Positions 1 through 7,654 of a stretch of DNA of 64,000 nt are shown in pieces (position 1 is the stretch's first letter; the number at the start of each line of letters is the position of its first letter). This DNA comes from JBAZGH01 sp041652935 (GTDB lineage: Bacteria > Patescibacteriota > Patescibacteriia > Patescibacteriales > XYC2-FULL-47-12), in contig JBAZGH010000001.1 in the NCBI GenBank assembly GCA_041652935.1, forward strand, positions 21,365 to 85,364. Reading direction: 5' to 3'. The notes under the pieces were generated by a model. It was given only the letters and a program-made list of their open reading frames with translations. It ran no database searches and was not told the DNA's origin. Position numbers and translations under genes: made by a program.

Positions 1-188
1 ATGAAAATGTTGTTTGGTTAAAAAACAAACAAAATGAGAAAAAATTATTTGCGGTTGATAATTTTAATTTTAATAAAGTTTATTTAGAAGAAATAAAATA
101 TTTTTTTAGTTGTATTTCTAAGAAAAAAGAAACTTTTAATGATACAAAAATTGCTTATGGAGTCTTGAAGTATTGTATAAATAGATAA
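1..188 (+). CDS. C-terminal end of a protein, possibly Gfo/Idh/MocA-family sugar oxidoreductase (5' truncated)
   Basis: An open frame (first full codon at base 3) runs in from the left edge and stops with TAA at 186-188, three bases before the next start. The tail reads VYLEEIKYFFSCISKKKE and ends in YGVLKYCINR. The pattern EEI-x-x-F-x-x-CI-x-x-KK followed by a helix ending VLK is typical of the last helices of Gfo/Idh/MocA NAD(P)-dependent sugar dehydrogenases, which often neighbour sialic-acid-type synthase genes. The Rossmann domain lies outside the window, so the family call is an inference from about 60 residues and the genomic context. Confidence 0.45.
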   Translation, partial: ENVVWLKNKQNEKKLFAVDNFNFNKVYLEEIKYFFSCISKKKETFNDTKIAYGVLKYCINR

Positions 189-191
189 AAT

Positions 192-983
192 ATGAAAAAA
201 AATAAACAAAAAAACCTATGCATAATCCAAGCCCGTTATGGATCGACTCGTTTACCGGGCAAAGTTTTAAAGAAGGTTGATGGGCTTACTTTACTTGAAT
301 ATGAAATAATTAGAGTTAAGCAGGCGAAAAAAATTGATAAAATTGTCATAGCAACCACTAAAAATAAATCCGACAAGAAAATTGAAGAATTATGCCAAAG
401 AATAAAAATAGATTGTTTTTGCGGTTCAGAAAATGACGTATTAGATCGTTACTATCAATGTTCCTTGGAATACCCCGAATATAAAAATGTTATTCGGATT
501 ACTGGAGATTGTCCATTAATTGATCCGGTGATAATTGATAAAGTCATTAGTTTTTTTACCAAGAGAAAGCTTGATTATACTAGTAATATTGAGTTAGATA
601 CTTTTCCTGACGGTATGGATGTAGAAATTTTTAAAAAAGACATTTTAATTGAAACTGCTAAAAGAGCTAAATTACCCTCAGAACGAGAACATGTTACTTA
701 TTATATCCGAAAAAATAAAAAATATAAAAAAGGAAATTTAACCGCGTGTAATAACTGGTCTCATTTTCGCTTAACAGTCGATGAACCAATTGATTTTGAG
801 GTTATAAAATTTTTAATTAAAAATAGTAAAATTACTGATGGATACTTAGATTATATCTCGCTTTTAACTAAGAATCCAAAAGTAATGCTTAGTAATATTA
901 ATATTATTAGAAATGAGTGGAAATTAAAAGCTTTAAAAGAAGACGGAGAATTTAAAAAACAATATGCCAAAAAAATTCACTAA
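192..983 (+). CDS. spsF: SpsF-type cytidylyltransferase (nonulosonic acid / spore-coat polysaccharide family)
   Basis: 263 residues. The N-terminus IIQARYGSTRLPGKVL is the nucleotide-binding signature of the CMP-sialic-acid-synthetase-like SpsF family (COG1861). It is followed by RITGDCPLIDP, the metal/nucleotide site motif, and by DYTSNIELDTFPDGMDVEIF, typical of the family's substrate region. By family knowledge it should couple CTP to an acidic sugar or related glycan precursor in the cytoplasm. It overlaps the next gene (start 964) by 20 bases, which suggests translational coupling. With the NeuB/PseI-type synthase at 2869 it gives a plausible make-and-activate pair for a nonulosonic acid. 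The sugar itself cannot be told from sequence. Confidence 0.85.
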   Translation: MKKNKQKNLCIIQARYGSTRLPGKVLKKVDGLTLLEYEIIRVKQAKKIDKIVIATTKNKSDKKIEELCQRIKIDCFCGSENDVLDRYYQCSLEYPEYKNVIRITGDCPLIDPVIIDKVISFFTKRKLDYTSNIELDTFPDGMDVEIFKKDILIETAKRAKLPSEREHVTYYIRKNKKYKKGNLTACNNWSHFRLTVDEPIDFEVIKFLIKNSKITDGYLDYISLLTKNPKVMLSNINIIRNEWKLKALKEDGEFKKQYAKKIH

Positions 984-2253
984 AAGTCAACAATTATTTA
1001 ATAAAACTAGCAAAAGTATACCTCTTGCTTCGCAAACTTTTTCCAAAAGTTATTTGCAATATGTGAGAGGGCAGGCACCTTTATTTATCACACATGGCAG
1101 TGGTTCTCACGTTTGGGATGTTGACGGCAACAAATATGTGGATATGATAAACGGCTTATTGCCAGTAATTTTAGGATATCAATATAAAGCAGTTGATGAT
1201 GCGATAAAAAATCAGCTAAATAAAGGAATAATTTTTTCTCTGCCGTCCCCATTAGAATGTGAATTAGCTAGAATTTTGATTAAGCATATCCCTTGCGCTG
1301 AGATGGTCCGTTTTGGCAAAAACGGCTCCGATGTTACTTCTGGCGCAGTAAGGTTGGCACGGGCAATAACAGGTCGCAGTCATATTGCTTGTTGCGGTTA
1401 TCATGGTTGGCATGATTGGTATATAGGGACTACTGTTAGAAATTTAGGTGTGCCGAAAGAAACACAAAAATTGACCCATAGTTTTAAATATAATGATGTG
1501 GATTCTTTAAAAGAAGTTTTTAGAAAAAATAAGAATAGAATTGCAGCTGTAATTATGGAACCGATGAACTATGTTGATTTACGGCCTGGATTTTTACAGC
1601 AGGTAAAGAAAATAACGCACGACAAAGGCGCCTTATTGATTTTTGATGAAATTATAACCGGTTTCAGGTATGATTTGGGGGGAGCGCAAAAATTATTCAG
1701 AATAACTCCAGATTTAGCAACTTTTGGGAAGGCAATGGCAAATGGCATGCCAATTGCCGCATTGGTCGGCAAAAAAAAATATATGAAACACGCTGAAGAT
1801 ATCTTTTACTCGTTTACTATGGGGGGCGAGGCATTATCTTTGGCAGCGGCAATAGCAACTATTAAAGAACTTGAACAGAAAAAAGTTATAAAGTATATTT
1901 GGAAACTTGGGAAATATTTGCAGGATAATACCAATAATTTTTTGAAAGAAAATAAATTAGATGAGATTATAAAGGTGCGGGGAAAACCTTGTTGGCAGGT
2001 ATTTATTATCAAGCCATCAGGAAAATTTAGCGATCTGGAAATAAAAAGCTACTTGCAGCAGGAAATACTACAGGCAGGATTTTTATGGTATGGACAGCAT
2101 AATATGAGTTTCAGCCATACAAAAAAAGATATGGACAGATTATTAGGAGTTTATAAAAAAGTATTTAAAAATTTAAAGGGGTTAATTGATAGTGGAAGAT
2201 TAAGGGGGGAATTGAGAGGGCAACCGATAACTAATATTTTTAAGGTTAGGTAA
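964..2253 (+). CDS. Class III (HemL-like) PLP-dependent aminotransferase/aminomutase
   Basis: 429 residues with the glutamate-1-semialdehyde aminomutase fold. SGSHVWDVDGNKYVDMINGL is the substrate entry region, FGKNGSDVTSGAVRLARA the phosphate-binding loop, IIFDEIITGFR-like text (LLIFDEIITGFR) holds the PLP-pyridine aspartate, and FGKAMANGMP holds the Schiff-base lysine near residue 258. True HemL serves tetrapyrrole synthesis. Here the gene lies in a surface-glycan operon between a cytidylyltransferase and a NeuB-type synthase with no other haem genes, so a role in making an amino sugar or an aminated side group is more likely. It overlaps the upstream gene by 20 bases and ends one base before the next start. 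Confidence 0.8.
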   Translation: MPKKFTKSQQLFNKTSKSIPLASQTFSKSYLQYVRGQAPLFITHGSGSHVWDVDGNKYVDMINGLLPVILGYQYKAVDDAIKNQLNKGIIFSLPSPLECELARILIKHIPCAEMVRFGKNGSDVTSGAVRLARAITGRSHIACCGYHGWHDWYIGTTVRNLGVPKETQKLTHSFKYNDVDSLKEVFRKNKNRIAAVIMEPMNYVDLRPGFLQQVKKITHDKGALLIFDEIITGFRYDLGGAQKLFRITPDLATFGKAMANGMPIAALVGKKKYMKHAEDIFYSFTMGGEALSLAAAIATIKELEQKKVIKYIWKLGKYLQDNTNNFLKENKLDEIIKVRGKPCWQVFIIKPSGKFSDLEIKSYLQQEILQAGFLWYGQHNMSFSHTKKDMDRLLGVYKKVFKNLKGLIDSGRLRGELRGQPITNIFKVR

Positions 2254-2254
2254 T

Positions 2255-2866
2255 ATGAATTCAACTAAGGTGTTATTTATTTTAGGTGGTGGATTAGTAA
2301 AAAAAGATAATAAATGGAGAACTACCAATTTCAAGGAAGGAGATAAATTTGGCGCTTCAGGCGATAGGTTAAGGGTGGTGGCTGGAAGCTGTTTATATAA
2401 AAATAATTCAGAATATTTAATAATAACATCAGGCGGCAAGGGGCAATATAAAAACGTTCCAAATTCTCTAACTGTAGCCGAGGTAATGAGACGAGAATTA
2501 TTAGAGCTAGGCGTATTAGAGGAGACAATAATAAAGGAAGAGGAATCTAGCAATACTTGGGAGCAATTACAACAGTTAAAAAAGATTATTCAAAAAGAAA
2601 ATTTTATTAAAATAAAAATTCTTTCCAGTAGATATCATTTACCACGTGTGCGGGCGATGATTGAAGTTGATGGCAGATTAAATGAAATATTTAAAAAAGA
2701 AGTATTAGAATTAGTTTCTGCTGAAGAAATTTTAATTAAACACAATGAAAATAAGTGGAAGAATTTTATTGAAAAAGCATATTCAAGCGAGGCTATGAAA
2801 AAAAGAATTACTTTAGAAAAACAGGGGATTAAACAAATTAAAAACGGTACTTATAGTTTAAAATAA
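2255..2866 (+). CDS. YdcF/SanA-like DUF218 family protein
   Basis: 203 residues. The start VLFILGGGLV, the middle YLIITSGGKGQ, the motif EESSNTWEQL and the later LSSRYHLPRVRAMI match the DUF218 layout (GGG strand, SGG loop, E-S-x-NT, then H-x-x-R). Members are linked to envelope biogenesis, but their chemistry is poorly established. No membrane anchor is visible, unlike SanA. It sits in tight series (2 bases after the aminotransferase, 2 bases before the synthase), so it probably belongs to the glycan pathway. The exact role is unknown. Confidence 0.7.
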   Translation: MNSTKVLFILGGGLVKKDNKWRTTNFKEGDKFGASGDRLRVVAGSCLYKNNSEYLIITSGGKGQYKNVPNSLTVAEVMRRELLELGVLEETIIKEEESSNTWEQLQQLKKIIQKENFIKIKILSSRYHLPRVRAMIEVDGRLNEIFKKEVLELVSAEEILIKHNENKWKNFIEKAYSSEAMKKRITLEKQGIKQIKNGTYSLK

Positions 2867-2868
2867 TT

Positions 2869-3933
2869 ATGAAATATATTGAAATTAAAACTCCTAAAGG
2901 AAAAAGAAAAATTGGTCCAGGCCAGCCAGTATTTATAATCGCTGAAATGTCCGGTAATCACAACCAATCTTTTGCGCGCGCCAAGAAAATAATTGATGCC
3001 GCGGTTGACGCTGGAGTTGATGCAATAAAGCTGCAAACTTATACCGCCGATACAATGACGATAGATTGCGATAAAAAATATTTCCAAGTAAAAGTTAATG
3101 ACGCGTGGAAAGGGCAAAGTTTATATCAATTATATAAAAAAGCTTACACGCCATGGAAGTGGCAACCAAAATTAAAAAAATATGCGGAAAGTAAGGGTTT
3201 AGTTTGTTTTTCTACTCCTTTTGATGAAACTGCAGTTGATTTTTTGGAAAAGATGAACGTACAACTTTATAAAATTGCCTCATTTGAAGTAGTTGATATT
3301 CCATTACTTAAAAAAATTGGAAAAACTAGAAAGCCAGTAATTATGTCACGTGGCATGGCTTCAATTGAAGAAATTAAGCTGGCGGTTAAGACGCTGAAAG
3401 ATAATGGCGCGCCACATGTCGCAGTTCTCCATTGTGTAAGTTCATATCCAGCTAAATCGGAACAAATGAACTTAGCTACTATTCCAGATATTACTAAAAA
3501 GTTTAAAGTAATATCCGGTTTATCTGATCATACCTTAGGAATCGTTGCATCCTTAATTTCCGTAGCTTTAGGCGCCTGCATCATTGAAAAACATTTTACT
3601 TTACGTAGGTCTGACGGAGGTCCAGACGCTAATTTTTCTTTAGAGCCGAATGAATTAAAAGAATTAGTTAAAAATGTGAGAGAATCAGAAAAAGCTATTG
3701 GTAAGCCAAATTATGTAATCAAAGGATCAGATGAGCAAAAAATGAGAAATTATCGAAGATCTCTCTTTGTTGTTAAGGAAATTAAGAAAGGAAATTTAAT
3801 AACTTATGAAAATGTCAAATCAATTCGTCCTAGTTATGGACTGCCACCTAAGTATTTAGACAAAGTTATTAAGAAAAGAGCTAGCAAGGATTTAAGTATT
3901 GGCACCCCCTTATCTTTTAATTTAATAAAATAA
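2869..3933 (+). CDS. pseI: Pseudaminic/N-acetylneuraminic acid synthase (NeuB/PseI family)
   Basis: 354 residues, full length for the family. The TIM-barrel NeuB domain (about 15-265) shows IAEMSGNHNQ, DAIKLQTYTADTMTI, CFSTPFDETAVDFLE, YKIASFEVVDIPLL, LSDHTLG and EKHFTLRRSDGGPDA, the PEP- and metal-binding set. A C-terminal SAF antifreeze-like domain (about 290-354) follows, with RRSLFVVKEIKKG and RPSYGLPPKY. The segment LYQLYKKAYTPWKWQPKL resembles pseudaminic acid synthase (PseI) more than NeuB. The enzyme condenses PEP with a 6-carbon amino sugar to make a 9-carbon acid in the cytoplasm. It is the anchor gene for reading this operon as a nonulosonic acid pathway. PseI versus LegI/NeuB is not settled. 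Confidence 0.9.
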   Translation: MKYIEIKTPKGKRKIGPGQPVFIIAEMSGNHNQSFARAKKIIDAAVDAGVDAIKLQTYTADTMTIDCDKKYFQVKVNDAWKGQSLYQLYKKAYTPWKWQPKLKKYAESKGLVCFSTPFDETAVDFLEKMNVQLYKIASFEVVDIPLLKKIGKTRKPVIMSRGMASIEEIKLAVKTLKDNGAPHVAVLHCVSSYPAKSEQMNLATIPDITKKFKVISGLSDHTLGIVASLISVALGACIIEKHFTLRRSDGGPDANFSLEPNELKELVKNVRESEKAIGKPNYVIKGSDEQKMRNYRRSLFVVKEIKKGNLITYENVKSIRPSYGLPPKYLDKVIKKRASKDLSIGTPLSFNLIK

Positions 3934-3939
3934 AATTAA

Positions 3940-4728
3940 ATGTCAGAAAAAAAAGTAAAAAAAATTCATAATTTTTGGAATGAACGCGCCAAAGAGCATA
4001 AAACAAGTTATTTAGCTACAGTACCAGATAAATTCTTAAAAGAATTAGAGATTAAAAATATTTTGAAATATATTCCTAAGAAAAAAATTAAAGTCGTTGA
4101 TATTGGTTGTGGTAATGGATTTTCTACTATTGCTTTTGCCAAAGAAAGACAAGCTGATTTTTTAGGAGTTGATTATTCAGAAAATATGATTGAGCAGGCT
4201 CAAAAAATATTACTTCAACGCAAAAAAAAAATCAAAGGAAAGGTACGATTTATATCGGGTAATATTTTAAATTTAAATTTTTTATCGCCAGCTACTCATG
4301 ATATTGTATCAACCGATCGTTGTTTAATAAATTTAGTCTCTTTATCAGATCAAAAAAAAGCAATTAAGGAAATATCAAGAGTATTAAAAAAGGGCGGTAA
4401 GTATATAATGTGCGAAGATACCAAGGAAGGATTAAGGAAACTTAATGAATTACGTATTTTGGCTGGTCTTGAAGCTATTCCTAATCATTGGCATAATTTA
4501 TACTTAAATGAAAAAGAATTGCTACCATATATAGAAAGATATTTTAAAATTATTAAAATTGATAATTTTTCCAGCTTATATTATATTGCTTCCCGTATTT
4601 TCAATGCCGTATCAGCAATAGATATAAAAACCCCCAATTATTTAAGCGTTATTAATAAAACAGCTACTAAACTGCCTTCAATTGGAGATTATTCACCTTT
4701 AAAAATATTTTATTTAGAGAAAAAATAA
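3940..4728 (+). CDS. SAM-dependent class I methyltransferase
   Basis: 262 residues. Motif I VVDIGCGNGFSTIAFA (about 51-66) is followed by the acidic residue in FLGVDYSENMIEQA, and the later ISRVLKKGGKYIMCEDTKEG is the usual strand/helix after motif III. This is a Rossmann-fold methyltransferase of the Methyltransf_11/25 type. Its place between the NeuB-type synthase and a formyltransferase-like gene suggests O- or N-methylation of a surface sugar, but the substrate is not visible in sequence. The ATG at 3940 comes 6 bases after the previous stop, with no SD. Confidence 0.85.
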   Translation: MSEKKVKKIHNFWNERAKEHKTSYLATVPDKFLKELEIKNILKYIPKKKIKVVDIGCGNGFSTIAFAKERQADFLGVDYSENMIEQAQKILLQRKKKIKGKVRFISGNILNLNFLSPATHDIVSTDRCLINLVSLSDQKKAIKEISRVLKKGGKYIMCEDTKEGLRKLNELRILAGLEAIPNHWHNLYLNEKELLPYIERYFKIIKIDNFSSLYYIASRIFNAVSAIDIKTPNYLSVINKTATKLPSIGDYSPLKIFYLEKK

Positions 4729-4731
4729 TAC

Positions 4732-5403
4732 ATGAATTATGTTATTGCCAGTATAAAATCATGGAATGAAGATAATTATAAAATTTTTTTTGATAAGAGT
4801 AAAAATTTTTATTTGATAACTAATAAAAAAGATTTAACATTTGCTAAATTAAAAAAAATAAATCCTAAATATATTTTTATTCCACATTGGTCTTGGATAA
4901 TACCGGAAAGTATCTGGAGTAATTTTAATTGCGTAGTTTTTCATATGACTGATTTGCCATATGGGCGCGGTGGCACTCCCTTGCAAAATTTAATTTTGCG
5001 TGGTCATAAAACCACAAAAATATCAGCTATTAAAGTTAACAGAGGGATTGACACGGGAAATATTTATTTGAAAGAAAGTTTAAGCTTAAATGGAAGCGCT
5101 GAAGAGATTTATCAACGTGCATCAAAGATTATTTTTAATAAAATGATTCCTAAAATTATAAAAAATAATCCAATTCCAAAGAAACAATGCGGAAAAATTG
5201 TAAAATTTAATCGCAGAAAACCAGGACAAAGCGAGATTTCCTCAGGCATGAATTTAAAAAAAGTTTATGATCAAATTAGGATGTTGGATGCGGAAGATTA
5301 CCCCAGAGCATATTTAAAGACTAAAAAATTGAAATTTAATTTTTCTAAAGCTCAATTAAAAAATAAAAAATTAATTGCTAATGTTGAAATATATGAAGAA
5401 TAA
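4732..5403 (+). CDS. Formyltransferase-family protein (sugar N-formyltransferase-like)
   Basis: 223 residues. FHMTDLPYGRGGTPLQNLI corresponds to the N-x-H-x-S-x-LP-x-x-RG active-site loop of Met-tRNA and sugar formyltransferases, and NRGIDTGNIY to the catalytic-Asp strand. The His and Asp can be placed, but the Asn two residues before the His is Val here (V-F-H), so the classic Asn-His-Asp triad is incomplete. The chain is shorter than Fmt (about 310) and lacks a clear C-terminal OB domain. Context favours modification of an amino sugar, for example N-formylation, over initiator tRNA. The catalytic state is uncertain. It overlaps the next gene by 11 bases. Confidence 0.7.
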   Translation: MNYVIASIKSWNEDNYKIFFDKSKNFYLITNKKDLTFAKLKKINPKYIFIPHWSWIIPESIWSNFNCVVFHMTDLPYGRGGTPLQNLILRGHKTTKISAIKVNRGIDTGNIYLKESLSLNGSAEEIYQRASKIIFNKMIPKIIKNNPIPKKQCGKIVKFNRRKPGQSEISSGMNLKKVYDQIRMLDAEDYPRAYLKTKKLKFNFSKAQLKNKKLIANVEIYEE

Positions 5404-6070
5404 TATTTTAGTAATAGCTGCCCATCCTGATGACGAAATATTAGGCATAGGCGGTACAATTTTAAAGCATATTAAAAACGGTGATCAAGTTAGCATCTTA
5501 ATCCTAGGGGATGGTGAAAGTTCAAGAATGAGTGCGACTGCGGTTGATATTGCAAAAAGAAAAGAACAAGTTAAAGAAGTAGCTAAAAAATTAAAAATTA
5601 AAAATATTTTTATTGATGAATTACCTGATAATAAATTTGATTCAGTAAGTTTGCTAGAAATAATTAAAAAAATAGAAACTATAATAAATAAGATAAAACC
5701 AAATATTATTTATACACATCATGCGCATGATTTAAACATTGATCATTGTTTGACTTTTCAAGCAGTGTTAACTGTTTGTCGACCTCAGCCAGATTTTTTT
5801 GTGAAAAAAATATTAACCTTTGAAACTTTATCTTCAACCGAATGGCAAATTAAAAATGGACAAAATAATTTTTGTCCAAACGAATATGTTAATATTGAAA
5901 AATTTATTAATAAAAAAATTGAAATTTTAGAGATATACAAAGATGAATTGAGAGATTGCCCTCATCCTCGTTCGATTGAAGGTGTAAAAGTTTTAGCCAA
6001 ATATAGAGGAATGGAAGTCGGTTATAAATACGCTGAAGCTTTTCAAGTAATTAGAAACTTAAATGATTAA
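5393..6070 (+). CDS. PIG-L/LmbE-family N-deacetylase
   Basis: About 225 residues from the ATG at 5393 (MKNNILVIAAHPDDE). A longer frame opens at 5375, but the six extra residues precede the conserved start of the fold. AAHPDDEILGIGG carries the zinc-binding H-x-x-D-D and THHAHDLNIDH the third ligand region, as in GlcNAc-PI de-N-acetylase and MshB/BshB. It probably removes an N-acetyl group from a sugar in the same pathway. It overlaps the formyltransferase-like gene by 11 bases, so a deacetylate-then-reacylate pair is a reasonable inference. It ends 9 bases before a convergent gene. Confidence 0.85.
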   Translation: MKNNILVIAAHPDDEILGIGGTILKHIKNGDQVSILILGDGESSRMSATAVDIAKRKEQVKEVAKKLKIKNIFIDELPDNKFDSVSLLEIIKKIETIINKIKPNIIYTHHAHDLNIDHCLTFQAVLTVCRPQPDFFVKKILTFETLSSTEWQIKNGQNNFCPNEYVNIEKFINKKIEILEIYKDELRDCPHPRSIEGVKVLAKYRGMEVGYKYAEAFQVIRNLND

Positions 6071-6078
6071 ACAATAAA

Positions 6079-7461
6079 TTACCCCCCGCTCGCATCCCGC
6101 CCCAACAACACAGTCCGAATAGTTTTGAGCATAATAACCAGGTCTAAAAATAAGGACCTGTTTTTTATATAGTATAAATCGTACTGCAGTTTTTTTACCG
6201 TGTCCTCTACCGTCGGAGAGTGGTATTCGCCGCAGACCTGGTCCCAACCGGAAATTCCCGGCTTAACCAGGGTGCGCTCGTTGTAAAAAGGAATTTGTTC
6301 TTGCAGTTGGCTTGCCAGATTAGGCCGCTCCGGACGGGGCCCGATTAAACTCATTTCACCTTTTAAAATATTTATCACTTGCGGTATTTCATCAATTCTA
6401 GTATTGCGTAAGAAGTAACCAAACTTAGTAATGCGGGCATCGTTAGGAACGGTTGGCCGCCCAGTATTTCCCTCCTCGCGCATTGTCCGGAATTTTATTA
6501 AGTTAATCGGCCTATTATTTTTTCCGGCCCGTTCTTGCCTATAAAATATTGTACCGCGGCTTTCTATTTTTATAATGGCTGCGATAATTGGCCAAAACGG
6601 CAGGGTGATTAGAAAAATAAAAAGGGCGATAATTATATCATAGACCCTTTTTATTTTATCAAACCATGATTTTCCGCCCTCCTGCAGATTTTCTAAAAAC
6701 CACATTTGGTTAATTGATTCTACTGGAATTTTGCCGGTTATTTTTTCATAGAAGTTCGGCAGGCTGGAAAAATTTATTCCCAAGTGCAGGCAGTCAAATA
6801 AATTTGATCGGATTTCATTTGAGGTTTGGGCATCATCAGTCAAAATGACCGAGGAAATTTTATGTTCCAGCAGGTATTTTTTAATATTGGCAATGTCTTT
6901 ATAATGTTTTACTTCATATAATCCCCGCTCATAGATATCGCCCTTATATAATACGAAAGATATCCTTAGCCCTAAATGCGGATTATCATTAAAATATTTT
7001 ATCAATTCTTTTGTTTTTTCGTTATATCCGATAATCGCTATTTTATTTTTCGGCAAATAAGACTTCAGCGTTTTATTATAAATCTGCCGCCAGATTAAAA
7101 ATAAAGCCGCGGTAATGACAATATCAATCAAAAGATTCCTTTTCGGCGCGATGTTTAAATTAGGCATTAAATAGAAGAAAGCGGAGCCGAGCAGGAAGGA
7201 AAAAAACAAAGCCAGCGCGGTATGGGTATAAAATTTAGCGTTATTAATCGCGATGGTAAGGTCGTATAAATTGCTGATATAAAAAATCAGCAGCCATAAA
7301 ATAAAAACGGCTGTAAACGGGCCGATATGGTCGGGCCATTGGCGCGGCATGGTTTCGTTCCCATATCTAACCAGCAGAGTTAAATACAATGAAACATATA
7401 GTATGCCGATATCGCCCAGCAGAAGAAGGTATTTTTTAAATTGGAGTGAGTAGTACTTCAT
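6079..7461 (-). CDS. Polyprenyl-phosphate sugar-1-phosphate transferase (WbaP/WcaJ-type)
   Basis: 460 residues, the full length of the large polyisoprenyl-phosphate hexose-1-phosphate transferases. Four N-terminal membrane helices (about 10-135) are followed by a Rossmann-like CoA-binding domain (IAIIGYNEKTKELIKYF). After a fifth hydrophobic segment (YDIIIALFIFLITLPFWPII) comes the catalytic bacterial sugar transferase domain with FYRQERAGKN, LIKFRTM, the conserved NTRIDEIPQ and GEMSLIGPRPERP. It loads the first sugar onto undecaprenyl phosphate and so starts repeat-unit assembly at the membrane. It faces the 192-6070 operon tail to tail. UppP (43874) could recycle the same carrier. Confidence 0.92.
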   Translation of the reverse strand: MKYYSLQFKKYLLLLGDIGILYVSLYLTLLVRYGNETMPRQWPDHIGPFTAVFILWLLIFYISNLYDLTIAINNAKFYTHTALALFFSFLLGSAFFYLMPNLNIAPKRNLLIDIVITAALFLIWRQIYNKTLKSYLPKNKIAIIGYNEKTKELIKYFNDNPHLGLRISFVLYKGDIYERGLYEVKHYKDIANIKKYLLEHKISSVILTDDAQTSNEIRSNLFDCLHLGINFSSLPNFYEKITGKIPVESINQMWFLENLQEGGKSWFDKIKRVYDIIIALFIFLITLPFWPIIAAIIKIESRGTIFYRQERAGKNNRPINLIKFRTMREEGNTGRPTVPNDARITKFGYFLRNTRIDEIPQVINILKGEMSLIGPRPERPNLASQLQEQIPFYNERTLVKPGISGWDQVCGEYHSPTVEDTVKKLQYDLYYIKNRSLFLDLVIMLKTIRTVLLGRDASGG

Positions 7462-7540
7462 GGGTAGGATTATAGTATATTTTTAAGATAAAAGCAAGTT
7501 TAGTTTATCTGAGCGCCAAGAGTTTTTGGCGCTGGATTTA

Positions 7541-7569
7541 TTTACATTTTTTATTTTTTATGTTATCAT
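7541..7569 (+). promoter_or_regulatory. Sigma70-type promoter for the radical SAM gene
   Basis: TTTACA at 7541-7546 and TATCAT at 7564-7569 are separated by 17 bases. An SD-like AGGAG at about 7642-7646 precedes the start at 7655. A stem-loop (AGCGCCAA/TTGGCGCT, 7512-7533) lies just upstream. Most genes in the window have neither signal so clearly. Confidence 0.6.
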
Positions 7570-7654
7570 ATTCGGAACGCTGCTTTAGTTTTAAAAAGCA
7601 GTTTTTAGATAGGTCTTTGTAAAAAAACGAAAAAAACGAATAGGAGACGGTGCT

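Noticed and set aside
964..2253. True HemL of tetrapyrrole synthesis
   Set aside because: The motifs allow it, but the gene lies inside a glycan operon and no other haem gene is in the window, so only the family call is kept.
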